Assembly (NCBI RefSeq): GCF_014191355.1
Contig: NZ_JACHWM010000013.1
Span: 62,001-126,000, forward strand
Length of the DNA stretch: 64,000 nucleotides
Source: Methylobacterium sp. R2-1
GTDB lineage: Bacteria > Pseudomonadota > Alphaproteobacteria > Rhizobiales > Beijerinckiaceae
Reading direction: 5' to 3'
Below are positions 35,006-44,310 of this stretch, piece after piece (position 1 is the first letter of the stretch; each line of letters begins with the position of its first letter). The position numbers were made by a program, and so were the translations under genes. The notes below the pieces were generated by a model, which worked only from the letters and a program-made list of their open reading frames with translations, did no database searches and was not told where the DNA came from.

Positions 35006-35043
35006 AAAAAGGCCCCGCCGGTCGAGCCGGCGGGGCCTTTTTC
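35006..35043 (+). terminator. strong Rho-independent terminator
   Basis: AAAAA-GGCCCCGCCGG-TCGA-(G)CCGGCGGGGCC-TTTTT. With A-tract and T-tract on either side it can work for both the response regulator (plus) and rpsU (minus). Confidence 0.9.
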
Positions 35044-35096
35044 GTATCCGGATCGCGCGGCCCGCTCCGGGGCCGGCGCGTCTCAGATGGTGGGTC

Positions 35097-35405
35097 TCAG
35101 GAGGCGGCGGCGGGCGCCTGGACGGCAGCCGGCTGCTGCGAGAAGCTCGGCATGCCGGGGCGGCGCGGCGCGCCGGTCCGGGGCTTCGGCTTCGGCGCGG
35201 CGATCAGGCCCTCGCGGATCGCGGTCTTGCGGGCCTGCTTGCGGGCGCGGCGGACGGCCTCGGCCTTCTCGCGAGCCTTGCGCACGGAGGGCTTCTCGTA
35301 GGCCTTGCGCTGCTTCATCTCGCGGAAGATGCCCTCGCGTTGCATCTTCTTCTTGAGGACGCGGAGCGCCTGATCGACGTTGTTATCGCGAACGAGTACC
35401 TGCAA
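35097..35405 (-). CDS. rpsU: 30S ribosomal protein S21
   Basis: A 102-residue S21 protein: QVLVRDNNVDQALRVLKKKM, REGIFREMKQRKAYEKPSVR, KAREKAEAVRRARKQARK, followed by an Ala/Pro-rich C-terminal extension typical of Rhizobiales. The usual N-terminus MQVLVRDNN indicates a TTG start at 35405; another TTG at 35414 would add three residues. Component of the small ribosomal subunit, assisting mRNA recognition. Confidence 0.92.
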   Translation of the reverse strand: MQVLVRDNNVDQALRVLKKKMQREGIFREMKQRKAYEKPSVRKAREKAEAVRRARKQARKTAIREGLIAAPKPKPRTGAPRRPGMPSFSQQPAAVQAPAAAS

Positions 35406-35730
35406 CGGAATCAACCCCTAGGATCTGTTGTTTCGAACCGCACCGGCCTCGGATTCCCGGCGGAACCGGGAAAAAGCCGTCAGGCGCCCCTGCCCCGGTC
35501 TCATTCCGGAGGAAGCGTCGTGACGGCAGCCGAATCGGTGCGAAAGAATTGCACCTGAGCGCGCGGCATACACGAAACAGGTTCGTGTTGGAAGTGCAGG
35601 AAAGCCTCTTGCGCTTTGAGCAGGCGCGGAACGGCTTCTGACTTTGGTGTCCGGATATCGGCCGGGTTTCCCTCTCCCCGCGAGCGCGGCGAGGGATGCT
35701 CAGACGATCAGGCCGCCTGCAGGGACGGTC
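35406..35730. other. intergenic region between phaZ end and rpsU
   Basis: No gene supported. Contains a short palindrome ACACGAA-ACAGG-TTCGTGT at about 35570-35588, which could be an operator or weak hairpin upstream of rpsU. Confidence 0.4.
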
Positions 35731-36945
35731 TCACGCGTGCGAGGCGATGAAGTTACGCACGATCGGGTAGGTTTGCGCTTCCCACTTGCGCCCCGAGAAC
35801 ACGCCGTAATGGCCCACCCCTGCCTGGAGATGGTGGCTCTTCATATGCGGCGGCAGGCCCGAGCAGAGGTCGTGGGCAGCCATGGTCTGACCCACCGCGC
35901 AGATGTCGTCGCGCTCGCCCTCCACCGTCATCAGGGCGGTGCGGCGGATGGCGCCCATGTCGATGGGCTCGCCGCGATAGGTGAGCTGGTTGCGGGCGAG
36001 CGTGTAGTCCTGGAAGACGGTCTTGACGGTCTCGAGGTAGAACTCGGCGGTCAGGTCGAGGACGGCGAAATACTCGTCGTAGAAGGTCTCGATCGCCTGC
36101 GCCTTGTCCGCGCTACCGTCCACGTAGTGCCAGAACAGGTCCGTATGCGCGTCCGAGTGGCGCTTGGCGTTCATCGAGACGAAGGCCGACACCTGCATGA
36201 AGCCCGGATAGACCCGCCGCCCCGCGCCCTTGTGGCGGCCGGGCACCGTCTCGATCAGGTTCTGCTCGAACCACTCGATCGGCTTCGAGATGGCGAGCCT
36301 GTTCACCGAGGTCGGGCTGACGCGGCAATCGACCGGCCCGGCCATCAGGGTCATGCTGCGCGGCTGCGCCGGGTTCTTGGTGTGCGCCATCACCGCCGTG
36401 GCGGCGAGCGCCTGCACCGCGGGCTGGCACACGGCCATGAGGTGGGCGCCCTCGCCGATGGTCTCCAGGAAGCGCACGACGTGATCGACATAGTCGTCGA
36501 AGCCGAAGCGCCCTTCCGAGACCGGCACGTCGCGGGCATTGTGCCAGTCGGTGATGTAGACGTCGTGGTCGGGCAGCAGCGTGCGCACGGTGCTGCGCAG
36601 CAAGGTGGCGAAGTGGCCGGAGAGGGGAGCGAGCACCAGGACCTTGGGCTGGACGGTGTCGATGTCCTTGCGGAAGCGGAGCAGGGTGCCGAAGGGTGTG
36701 GCGAGCACCGGCTCCTCGATCACCGGCACGTCGCGGTTGCCGACCCTGACGGCATGGATGCCGTAGGCCGGCCGCGCGAAGGTGAGGCCGGCCCGCATCA
36801 TCATGCGCGCGCCCGCCGACCACCATTTCGCGGCGTCGTGCCAGGGCGTCCGCAACCACGGCGCGGAAGCTTCTTGCAGGAGGCGGCCCCATTGGCGGGT
36901 CTGCCGGGCGATGTCCGATTGGACATCGAAGGCTTGGTAGAGCAT
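35731..36945 (-). CDS. phaZ: intracellular polyhydroxyalkanoate depolymerase
   Basis: A 404-residue alpha/beta-hydrolase that degrades stored PHB granules. It starts MLYQAFDVQSDIARQTRQW as in PhaZ1-type depolymerases. The nucleophile is Cys in a lipase-box-like MAVCQPAVQALA, as is usual for this intracellular class; the catalytic Asp (TVEGERDDICAVGQT) and His (GVGHYGVFSGRKW) are visible. The upstream ATG at 36987 adds 14 unconserved residues. Monocistronic; consistent with a PHB-storing methylotroph. Confidence 0.9.
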   Translation of the reverse strand: MLYQAFDVQSDIARQTRQWGRLLQEASAPWLRTPWHDAAKWWSAGARMMMRAGLTFARPAYGIHAVRVGNRDVPVIEEPVLATPFGTLLRFRKDIDTVQPKVLVLAPLSGHFATLLRSTVRTLLPDHDVYITDWHNARDVPVSEGRFGFDDYVDHVVRFLETIGEGAHLMAVCQPAVQALAATAVMAHTKNPAQPRSMTLMAGPVDCRVSPTSVNRLAISKPIEWFEQNLIETVPGRHKGAGRRVYPGFMQVSAFVSMNAKRHSDAHTDLFWHYVDGSADKAQAIETFYDEYFAVLDLTAEFYLETVKTVFQDYTLARNQLTYRGEPIDMGAIRRTALMTVEGERDDICAVGQTMAAHDLCSGLPPHMKSHHLQAGVGHYGVFSGRKWEAQTYPIVRNFIASHA

Positions 36946-37324
36946 CGGGCCCAAACTCCAAGCGCGCAAGGTGCCTGCACGCGCCACTCTCTCGCGAACG
37001 TCCCGAATGGCCCGGATTCGCCCGCTTCGCTCCCCGCATCGCCTCTGCCGCCCTCACGAGACGATGCCGGACGTAGCAGGCTAAGCGGTTCTGGATTGGG
37101 CGCAACCGATCAAATGGATATCCCGCGCCGCTGTGATGTGGATGCATCACTTTGCGCGCCTGCCGCGAGAGGATGAATGCTCTTGCCGGGAAAGTGGAAC
37201 TCTCCGCGCGCGGCTCGGCACGAAGCTCGGCACGAGATCCGGCACGAGATCCGGCACGAGTCTTGGATGTCGGCTGAGAGCTTTGGGCCGTCGGCTCAGG
37301 CAAACGCGTATCCGGGGGAGAGCC
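36946..37324. other. divergent intergenic region phaZ / GST gene
   Basis: No gene supported. Holds a four-copy 12-base tandem repeat (37217-37264) 60 bases upstream of the GST start; a long open frame in this stretch is a by-product of that repeat. Confidence 0.5.
37217..37264. repeat. 12-bp tandem repeat, four copies
   Basis: GGCACGAAGCTC, GGCACGAGATCC, GGCACGAGATCC, GGCACGAGTCTT: two perfect and two diverged units in the leader of the GST gene. Confidence 0.8.
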
Positions 37325-37981
37325 ATGGCCGAGGCGACGCTCACGATCTCCAGTCGCAACTACTCGTCCTGGTCCCTGCGCGGCTGGCTGCTGTGCCGGA
37401 TGGCCGGGCTCGACCTCTCGGTGGAGGTGCTGTCCGGCTCGGACGCCGCGACGCGGGCCGAACTGCTCCACCTGTCGCCGTCCTTCCTGGTGCCGCGGCT
37501 GGAGCACGGCGCGATCGTGGTGTGGGACGTGCTCGCCATCGCCGAGTACCTCAACGAGATCCGGCCGGAAGCCGGCCTCCTGCCCGAGGCCGCCGCCGAG
37601 CGCGCGCGCTGCCGTGCCGTGTCGGGCGAGATGCATGGCGGCTTCGTCAACCTGCGCTCGGCCCTGCCGATGAACCTGCGCAGCCTCCACCGCGGCTTCA
37701 AGATCTTCAACGGCGCCAAGGGCGACATCGAGCGCATCTGCACGATCTTCGAGGATTGTCTGTCGCGCTCGGGCGGGCCCTACCTGTTCGGGGCGCGGCC
37801 GACCCTGGCGGATGCGATGTATGCCCCGGTCTGCACCCGCTTCCGAACCTACGATGTCACCCTCCCCTTCACCTCGGCCACCTACCGCGACACGATCCTG
37901 GCCTGGGATCTGATGGACGAGTGGGCAGCGCTCGCCGAAGCTGAGCCGGAGGAGATCGAGGAGCTCGACATGGAGTTCTGA
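37325..37981 (+). CDS. glutathione S-transferase family protein
   Basis: A 218-residue GST: N-terminal thioredoxin-like domain (LTISSRNYSSWSLRGWLLCR, PSFLVPRLEHGAIVVWDVLA with the cis-Pro, IAEYLNEI) and C-terminal helical domain (PYLFGARPTLADAMYAPVCT with the N-capping Asp). Ser at the SSWSLR position suggests a zeta/theta-like active site. Substrate unknown; maleylacetoacetate isomerase-like activity is one possibility. ATG 37325 with GGGGAGAG upstream. Confidence 0.85.
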   Translation: MAEATLTISSRNYSSWSLRGWLLCRMAGLDLSVEVLSGSDAATRAELLHLSPSFLVPRLEHGAIVVWDVLAIAEYLNEIRPEAGLLPEAAAERARCRAVSGEMHGGFVNLRSALPMNLRSLHRGFKIFNGAKGDIERICTIFEDCLSRSGGPYLFGARPTLADAMYAPVCTRFRTYDVTLPFTSATYRDTILAWDLMDEWAALAEAEPEEIEELDMEF

Positions 37982-38018
37982 GGACGGACGGCGGAGGGCG
38001 TCCGCCGGTCCGGCCCCG

Positions 38019-39536
38019 TCAGGCGGAGGCTTCCTCCGTCTTCGTCCGCCCGGCGGCGAGCGGCAGCTCGATGCGCGCGCAGAAGCCGCCGCCGGGGCGG
38101 TTCTCCAGGCGCAGGCGCCCGCCATGCCCCTCGACGATGGCGAGCACGATCGACAGGCCGAGGCCGAAGCCGCTCGCCGCATCGAGGTTGCGGGCTCGGT
38201 CGCCGCGCACGAAGGGCTGGAGCATGGCGCTGCGCTCGGCATCCGGGATGCCGGGGCCGTCGTCGATCACCTCCACCGCCACGCCGGGGTGGTCGCTCGA
38301 GCCCGCCGGTCCCATGACGAGACGGGCGCCGCCGCCGTATTTCACGGCGTTGTCGACCAGGTTGGTGATCGCGCGCTGGAGGTCGTCGGGGCGGCCGCGC
38401 ACGAGGACGTGGCGGGTCCGCTCCAAGCTCACCGCCGCGCCGATGTCACTGAACCCGTCGCAGACCGTCTGCACCACCGAGGCGAGGTCGATCAGCGTGG
38501 TCTCGCCCTCGCCCGGCGCCCCCTGCCCGTCCCGGACGTAGGAGAGCGCGGATTCCACGAGCCCGTTCATCTGGTCGAGGTCCCGCAGGGTCATCTCCCG
38601 GGCGCGCTCGTCCTCGATGAACTCGGCCCGCAGCCGCAGGCGGGTGATCGGGGTGCGCAGGTCGTGGCTGATCGCGGCCAGCATCTGCGTGCGGTCGTCG
38701 AGCAGGCGCAGCAGGCGGGTGCGCATCCGGTCCAGCGCGCGGGCGAGCGCCAGCACCTCCTCCGGACCGCGCTTGGGCAGCGGCGGCGGCTCCTCCGCCG
38801 TGCCGAAGGCCTCCGCCGCCGCGGCGAGCCCGGCGAGCGGTGCGGTCAGCGCCCGCGTCGCCCAGAACGAGAGCAGCGTGAGGCTGACGCCCAAGAAGAC
38901 GAAGGTGAAGATGATCGGCCCCTGCGCCGGCGGGCGCGGGAAATCGTCGGGCAGCACCGCCCGCAGCCGGGCGCCGGTCGGCGTCGTGAGGCCGACCTGC
39001 AGGAGGCCGGTCTTCCCCCGGTCGTGGCCGGGGGAGAGGTCGGTCACCGGCAGCGGCCGCCCGAAGCCGTCGCGCAGGCGCTCGATCAGGGGATGGTGCC
39101 CGATCTCGTCCTCCGCATCGCCCTGCCCCACGGGCGGCACGGCGCCGTCCCAGGGGGCGATGCGCAGGGTCGGCAGGCTGCGTGCCGCCGCCCGGAGAAT
39201 CCCGTCGCGCTCGCTCGGCTCGGCGGCGTCGAGCAGCCGCGCGACGGTGGAGAGCCGGGTCGCGGCGACGCCGGGCCGCTCGTCCGGCCGCCACGGCTCG
39301 CGCAGGGCCAGCATCGTGACCGCCGCCAGCACGTGGGCGGCGAGCAGGGCCGCGACGACGAGGAGGGCGATCTGCCCGGCGGCCTTTTGCGGGCGCGGCC
39401 AAGGCAAAGGTGGCCAAGGCAAAGGTGGCCAAGACAAGCGTGGCCAAGACAAACGCGGCCGGGTTCGGGACTGTACGGGGGCAGCCGTGGCAGGAGGCTC
39501 AGCCGCGGTTCTCAAGGTGCTTCTCACGGTGCTCAT
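38019..39536 (-). CDS. EnvZ-type sensor histidine kinase
   Basis: A 505-residue membrane kinase. A proline/tryptophan-rich cytoplasmic N-terminus (residues 27-47, RPRLSWPRLSWPPLPWP) encoded by a tandem repeat precedes TM1 (about 54-77), a periplasmic sensor (about 78-205), TM2 (about 208-226), a HAMP domain, a HisKA box with His291 (AAISHDLRTPITRLRLRAEF) and a HATPase domain (ITNLVDNAVKYGG, DDGPGIPD, FGLGLSIV). It overlaps the response regulator stop by four bases (ATGA). Signal unknown. Confidence 0.88.
   Translation of the reverse strand: MSTVRSTLRTAAEPPATAAPVQSRTRPRLSWPRLSWPPLPWPPLPWPRPQKAAGQIALLVVAALLAAHVLAAVTMLALREPWRPDERPGVAATRLSTVARLLDAAEPSERDGILRAAARSLPTLRIAPWDGAVPPVGQGDAEDEIGHHPLIERLRDGFGRPLPVTDLSPGHDRGKTGLLQVGLTTPTGARLRAVLPDDFPRPPAQGPIIFTFVFLGVSLTLLSFWATRALTAPLAGLAAAAEAFGTAEEPPPLPKRGPEEVLALARALDRMRTRLLRLLDDRTQMLAAISHDLRTPITRLRLRAEFIEDERAREMTLRDLDQMNGLVESALSYVRDGQGAPGEGETTLIDLASVVQTVCDGFSDIGAAVSLERTRHVLVRGRPDDLQRAITNLVDNAVKYGGGARLVMGPAGSSDHPGVAVEVIDDGPGIPDAERSAMLQPFVRGDRARNLDAASGFGLGLSIVLAIVEGHGGRLRLENRPGGGFCARIELPLAAGRTKTEEASA
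39397..39456. repeat. 15-bp coding tandem repeat in kinase N-terminus
   Basis: Four units of GGCCAAGGCAAAGGT-type sequence (two identical, two diverged), in frame, encoding repeated LPWPP/LSWPR blocks on the minus strand. Confidence 0.85.
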
Positions 39537-40255
39537 GAGCGGCCGATCTCCGGCGCGAACAGGTAGCCGCCCGAGCGGATCGTGCGGATGATCTCGGGAT
39601 TGCGCGGGTCGCGCTCGATCTTCTGGCGGATGCGCGAGACCAGGACGTCGATGCTGCGCTCGAACGGGCCCGCCGCCCGCCCCTGCGTCAGATCGAGGAG
39701 CTGGTCGCGGGAGAGGACACGGCCTGGCCGCAGGCAGAGCGCGTGGAGCAGGTCGAACTCGGCCCCCGTGATGGCGATGCGCGCGCCCTCGGGGCTCAGC
39801 ACCTGCCTGAGACCCACATCGAGGGTCCAGCCCGAGAAGTGGAAGCGGCGCGTGCTCTCCCCGTCCTGCGGCTCGGCGCCCTTGCGCCGCAGGATCGCCC
39901 GGATGCGCGCCAGCAATTCGCGCGGGTTGAACGGCTTGCCGAGATAGTCGTCGGCGCCGATCTCCAGCCCGACGATCCGGTCGATCTCCTCCGATTTGGC
40001 CGTGAGCATCAGGATCGGTACCTGCGACGAGGCCCGCAGACGCCGGCACAAGCTCAGGCCGTCCTCGCCGGGCAGCATCAGGTCGAGGACGATGAGATCG
40101 ACCCGGGCATCGGCCAGCACCCGGTCCATCTCGCGCCCATCGCCGGCGAGGCTCACACGGCACTCGTTGGCGCGCAGGTAGCGCGCGACGAGGGCGCTGA
40201 TCTCGCGGTCGTCCTCGACGACGAGGATGTGGGGCGTCGGCGGGTTCGTGGTCAT
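39533..40255 (-). CDS. OmpR-family response regulator
   Basis: A 240-residue regulator. The receiver domain (HILVVEDDREISALVARYL; phospho-accepting Asp58 in LIVLDLMLPGEDG; Lys in DDYLGKPFNPREL) is followed by an OmpR winged helix (FDLLHALCLRPGRVLSRDQL, RSIDVLVSRIRQKIERDPRN, IRSGGYLF). ATG 40255 (MTTNPPTPHILVVEDD). First gene of a two-gene operon with the EnvZ-type kinase. Confidence 0.92.
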   Translation of the reverse strand: MTTNPPTPHILVVEDDREISALVARYLRANECRVSLAGDGREMDRVLADARVDLIVLDLMLPGEDGLSLCRRLRASSQVPILMLTAKSEEIDRIVGLEIGADDYLGKPFNPRELLARIRAILRRKGAEPQDGESTRRFHFSGWTLDVGLRQVLSPEGARIAITGAEFDLLHALCLRPGRVLSRDQLLDLTQGRAAGPFERSIDVLVSRIRQKIERDPRNPEIIRTIRSGGYLFAPEIGRS

Positions 40256-40498
40256 GACGAGGAGAGTCTTACGCCTGCGTGCGCCCTGCCCGAAAGTATG
40301 GCCGACCGTGAAGATTGTAACCGCACGTTTCCGCTGCCGGATCTGAGACCTGCGGCAACAATCCGGGCCGGTTCCCGCTCTCCGCCGGCGTCGGCGGCCG
40401 AGGCGTTTCGTGAACGCCCCTCGATTGCCCTGCCGGCCGCCGATTCTTATGTCGTAGGAACGTGCTCGAAACAGGTCCGGGCGCGGGAGGAGATCCCC

Positions 40499-40780
40499 AT
40501 GCAAGGCTCGAACCGCCTTTTCGACGATGTCGCCCGCCTGTTCACCGATGCCGCCGGGGCCGCCCAGGGCGTGCGCCGCGAGGCGGAGACGATGTTCAAG
40601 GGCCAGGTCGAGCGCCTGATCCGCGACATGGATGTCGCCACCCGCGAGGAGGTGGACGTGCTGCGCGACCTCGTCGCGGCTCTGCGCAGCCAGAACGACG
40701 CGCTCGCCGCCCGGGTGAGTGCCCTGGAGGCCCGGCTCGGTGCCGAGACGGGGAGCGCCGGCAGCACGGAATCGGTCTGA
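40499..40780 (+). CDS. ubiK: UbiK/BMFP-family accessory factor
   Basis: A 93-residue helical protein: RLFDDVARLFTDAAGAAQGV, then VERLIRDMDVATREEVDVLR, ending in a coiled coil (NDALAARVSALEARLG). The BMFP/YqiC (UbiK) family assists late ubiquinone biosynthesis and forms trimeric coiled coils that interact with membranes. ATG at 40499 follows GGGAGGAG. Confidence 0.85.
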   Translation: MQGSNRLFDDVARLFTDAAGAAQGVRREAETMFKGQVERLIRDMDVATREEVDVLRDLVAALRSQNDALAARVSALEARLGAETGSAGSTESV

Positions 40781-41128
40781 GCGGCGGCGCGGAGTCGGCC
40801 GAGACTCACCAACGACTCACCAAAGACTCACCCTTGAGGGAAAACGCGGAATCTGGATTTCTTTGCACAGGAAGCATCGGTGGATAGCCGCGTTGCCCAC
40901 CGCTGATGCCGGGGCGACGCTTTGAAGCCCGCGGGCGGCGCGGGCTATAAACGATCCGAAGTTGATTCGCCCCGGCGGAAAGGTGGAACCAAACCCCGGG
41001 GCGGTGAAATCTGGATTGAACCCCTCCGCAGGACGGAGATCGACGGGTGTCGCCTCGATTCCCGTCACGGCCCTGCTTTGCCCGCCGGCCCGATCGAGCC
41101 ATCGACCGGGTCGACAACTTGGATCGCC
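40781..41128. other. intergenic stretch with 11-bp triplet repeat
   Basis: No gene supported. Just after ubiK, GACTCACCAAC, GACTCACCAAA and GACTCACCCTT (about 40803-40835) form a three-unit tandem repeat. The rest shows nothing I can name. Confidence 0.45.
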
Positions 41129-41635
41129 ATGACCCAGCTTAGCCTCATCGAAGACAGCGACCGGCCGGAGCACCCGCTCGATGTCGTCGAGCGCCTCGCC
41201 TCGCTGCGGGACTGGATCTTCGATCGGATCGAGACCGACGAGATGTCGGTGTCCGTGTCGGGGCGCTGGGCCGAGTACCACGTCGCCTTCACGTGGATCG
41301 AGGAAGTCGAGTCGCTGCACGTGGCCGCCGCCTTCGACCTGAAAGTGCCGGAGCGGCGCCGGGCCGAGATGCTGCGCCTCGTCGCGCTCGTGAACGAGCA
41401 GCTCTGGATCGGCCATTTCGACCTATGGTCGTCGGACAGCGTCGTGATGTTCCGCCACTCGCTGCTGCTCACCGACGGCATCGCGCCGACGCAAGGGCAG
41501 TGCGCGATGATGATGAAGACGGCTGCCGACGCCTGCGAGCGCTACTATCAGGCCTTCCAGTTCGTGCTCTGGGCCGGCAAGAGCGCCCGCGAGGCCCTCG
41601 ACGCGGTGCTGTTCGAGACCGAAGGCGAGGCGTGA
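41129..41635 (+). CDS. YbjN domain-containing protein
   Basis: A 168-residue cytoplasmic protein of the YbjN (type III secretion chaperone-like fold) family: PLDVVERLASLRDWIFDRIE, WAEYHVAFTWIEEVESLHVA, LVNEQLWIGHFDLWSSDSVV. Alphaproteobacterial members are of unknown function and, as here, often precede proC. Start at ATG 41129. Confidence 0.82.
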   Translation: MTQLSLIEDSDRPEHPLDVVERLASLRDWIFDRIETDEMSVSVSGRWAEYHVAFTWIEEVESLHVAAAFDLKVPERRRAEMLRLVALVNEQLWIGHFDLWSSDSVVMFRHSLLLTDGIAPTQGQCAMMMKTAADACERYYQAFQFVLWAGKSAREALDAVLFETEGEA

Positions 41636-41698
41636 CCGTCCGGTTTCGAGAGGACCAAGCCCCTTGATCCGGCGCCGCGGCGGTGGAATCGAGAGGGC

Positions 41699-42529
41699 AT
41701 GACGCAAGACCAAGCCTCGACCGCCTTCCCCACGCCCCTGGTTCTGGCCGGTGCCGGCAAGATGGGGGCGGCTTTGCTGCGGGGTTGGCTCGCGGGCGGC
41801 CTCGACCCTGCCGCCGTGACCGTCATTGATCCGCAGCCCTCCCCCGAGATCGCCGTGCTCTGCGCCGAGCGGGGTTTGCGCCTCAACCCTGATGCCGCTT
41901 CTCCGGCCGGAGCCCTGGTGCTCGGCATCAAGCCGCAGGTCCTCGACGCGGCAGCCCCGGCGCTCGGGGCCTGGATCGGCCCGGATACCCTCGTCGTCTC
42001 GATCCTGGCCGGCAAGACCATCGCCGATCTCAAGCGCCGCCTGCCGGCCGCTCGCGCCGTGGTGCGCGTCATGCCCAACCTGCCCGCCAGCATCGGCCGG
42101 GGCGCGACCGGCGCCGTCGGCAGTCCCGAGGTCGGGCCGCAGGCACGGGCGGCGGCGGAAAGGCTGCTCGCCCGTTCCGGCCTCGTCGCCTGGCTCGACG
42201 ACGAGGCGTTGATCGATGCGGTGACCGCGGTCTCGGGCTCCGGCCCGGCCTATGTCTTCCTGCTGGCGGAAGCGCTGGCGGAGGCCGGCGTGGCGGCCGG
42301 CCTGCCGCCGGAGCTGTCGGAGCAGCTCGCCCGCGCCACCGTCGCGGGCGCCGGTGCCCTGCTCGATGCCGATGCCCGCGAGGCCGGGCAGCTGCGCCGG
42401 GACGTGACCTCGCCCGGCGGCACCACCGCGGCGGCGCTCGCCGTGCTGATGCGTGAGGGTGCCCTGCCCGACCTGATGCGGGAGGCGGTGGGTGCGGCGA
42501 AGCGGCGGGCGGGGGAATTGTCCGGCTGA
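41699..42529 (+). CDS. proC: pyrroline-5-carboxylate reductase
   Basis: A 276-residue enzyme reducing 1-pyrroline-5-carboxylate to proline with NAD(P)H. N-terminal Rossmann motif (LVLAGAGKMGAALLRGWLAG), substrate-binding region (VRVMPNLPASIGRGATG) and the C-terminal dimerisation signature (DVTSPGGTTAAALAVLMREG) with AVSGSGPAYVF. Full length, cytosolic; 63 bases after the YbjN gene and probably co-transcribed. Confidence 0.95.
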   Translation: MTQDQASTAFPTPLVLAGAGKMGAALLRGWLAGGLDPAAVTVIDPQPSPEIAVLCAERGLRLNPDAASPAGALVLGIKPQVLDAAAPALGAWIGPDTLVVSILAGKTIADLKRRLPAARAVVRVMPNLPASIGRGATGAVGSPEVGPQARAAAERLLARSGLVAWLDDEALIDAVTAVSGSGPAYVFLLAEALAEAGVAAGLPPELSEQLARATVAGAGALLDADAREAGQLRRDVTSPGGTTAAALAVLMREGALPDLMREAVGAAKRRAGELSG

Positions 42530-42600
42530 GGCGGGCGACGGGTGCAACCCGACGGTTCCGCCCCTACATGAGACGTCGAACCGAACACGGAGCACGGATC

Positions 42601-43380
42601 ATGGACACGGCCCCCGAGCCCGAGACCGGCGGCAAGCTCGAAACCGGTGGAGAGTCCGGTTCGTCGCATTCCGAGAAGCCGCAAGCCGGCGCTTCCAGGC
42701 CCAACCCGCGCGAGGCTGCGGTCGAGGCGCTGATGCGGCTCGCGGCCGAGCAGCCCTGGAACGACATCGAGGTCGGCGACATCGCTCGCGAAGCAGGCCT
42801 GACCCTCGCCGAATTGCGCGACCTCTTCCCCTCGAAGGGGGCCGTGCTCGGCGGCCTGTCGCGGATCATCGATCGTAAGGTGCTGGACGTCGACACGGCC
42901 GACCTCGCCGATGAGCCGGCCCGCGAGCGCCTGTTCGATGTGCTGATGCGCCGGCTCGACGCGATGACGCCCTATAAGCCGGCCCTGCGCCGCATCGCCT
43001 TCGCGCTACGCGGCGATGTCCTGTCCATGCTGGCGCTCAACGGCGTTGCCCTCAACTCGCACCGCTACATGCTGGCCGCCGCCGGCATCGACACGGAGGG
43101 GCCGCTCGGCCGGCTCAAGCTCCAGGGCACCGTGATCGCCTTCGCCCGCACCGTCGAGGTCTGGCTGGACGACGACGACCCGGCGCTCGCCCGGACCATG
43201 GCCAAGCTCGACCGTGAGATCCGCCGCGGCGAGACCATCATGGAACGCGCCGACGATGCTCGCCGCCTCACCGCGCCGCTGCGCGCTCTCGGTCGTGCCC
43301 TGATGGAGCGCCGCTCCCGCCGCGACCGGACGCCGCCCGCGGGCGATGCAGAGGATCGCGACCCAGCCGCGGCGATCTGA
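42601..43380 (+). CDS. TetR-family transcriptional regulator
   Basis: A 259-residue protein with an N-terminal helix-turn-helix (NPREAAVEALMRLAAEQPWN, EVGDIAREAGLTLAELRDLF) at about residues 32-80 and an all-helical ligand domain. It resembles the TetR/COQ9-like regulators found next to proC in Rhizobiales. The N-terminal 30 residues and the Arg-rich tail are low complexity. ATG 42601 is chosen over 42568, which lacks similarity. Follows proC by 71 bases. Confidence 0.75.
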   Translation: MDTAPEPETGGKLETGGESGSSHSEKPQAGASRPNPREAAVEALMRLAAEQPWNDIEVGDIAREAGLTLAELRDLFPSKGAVLGGLSRIIDRKVLDVDTADLADEPARERLFDVLMRRLDAMTPYKPALRRIAFALRGDVLSMLALNGVALNSHRYMLAAAGIDTEGPLGRLKLQGTVIAFARTVEVWLDDDDPALARTMAKLDREIRRGETIMERADDARRLTAPLRALGRALMERRSRRDRTPPAGDAEDRDPAAAI

Positions 43381-43584
43381 GAGACCGGCTTTCAGGTAGG
43401 GGGATTTCGGGGCGGGAACGGAGCGGGTCTGCCGTCTCTGGTCGATCAACATCGATCCGGTCGGTCCAGAAGCACCGGCCGCCAACTCAGTGTGCGTCAC
43501 TCTCGCCGAGGAATAGCTAGCTTAACGGGTTTGTCGCGCGGTCATGATTCTTAGGGGTGAGTTCTTCAGTGGGATGGCTCGCCC

Positions 43585-43836
43585 TTGCAGTTCAAGCACA
43601 GGAAATTCGCAACAATCCTAGTCGGGACGGCTGTTTGCGGCATGATTGTGGGCGTTGCCTCGGCAATAGGCACGATGATTCGACAGGGACCCGAACCTGA
43701 CGAGTATCTGCGGGATTCGTCGAAGGCTGTCATGTGCGCCACGTCTGGGGCGCTGGTGGGAGCCGCCTTCGGAGTGATCCAGGCCCCGGTGCTGGTTGAG
43801 AGCCTACTGGGAGGCGATCCGCACGATGGCGGCTGA
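43585..43836 (+). CDS. hypothetical small membrane protein
   Basis: A frame of 83 residues from TTG 43585 with two hydrophobic stretches (FATILVGTAVCGMIVGVASA and AVMCATSGALVGAAFGVIQA). No family recognised and the start is weak; may not be expressed. Confidence 0.4.
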   Translation: MQFKHRKFATILVGTAVCGMIVGVASAIGTMIRQGPEPDEYLRDSSKAVMCATSGALVGAAFGVIQAPVLVESLLGGDPHDGG

Positions 43837-44042
43837 CGGCAAAGACCCGTCGTCAGTCCGTCCTCCTCCGGCGCAACCTCGCGCTCGGCCGCTGTTTTAG
43901 CCGTTCTGTAAGGATCTTTTGCCGCTGTCGGTGCTGCACTCTGCAACAGACGCGGCCGGAACTCGTCGGCGCGAGGGTGCCGAGGCTCCGGCGGCTAGAG
44001 GGGTCGCAACAGGCCGGAGATGACGCTCCGGCCTCGCAGTCT

Positions 44043-44156
44043 CTACCGATCCCACCCCTTCAGGTCGCACAATGTCATGAAGTCGTGGATCGTGATCAGG
44101 TCGGCATCGAGTAGAGCCAGGGCTTCGTCGCGGCTCTTGATCGCTTCGGCGTTCAT
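44043..44156 (-). CDS. hypothetical short protein
   Basis: A 37-residue frame (MNAEAIKSRDEALALLDADL, ITIHDFMTLCDLKGWDR) ending in TAG. Composition is protein-like and codon use fits the genome; nothing more can be said. Confidence 0.35.
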   Translation of the reverse strand: MNAEAIKSRDEALALLDADLITIHDFMTLCDLKGWDR

Positions 44157-44310
44157 AGACTGCGCCTTTCCAGTGGCTGGTGTCTAAGAACGGGAGGTCG
44201 AAGCTTTCAGTTCCCCTTTTGCGGATGCGTTGCAGGAGGGGCAGCGTGCGCTCCGTCGACGCGCACCGTCTCAAAGATCGCCATTCGGGACGGTGCGCCG
44301 CGATCCCGGC

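Noticed and set aside
37133..37324. N-terminal extension of the GST
   Set aside because: Encoded by 12-base tandem repeats and unlike GST sequences; the ATG at 37325 has a good ribosome-binding site.
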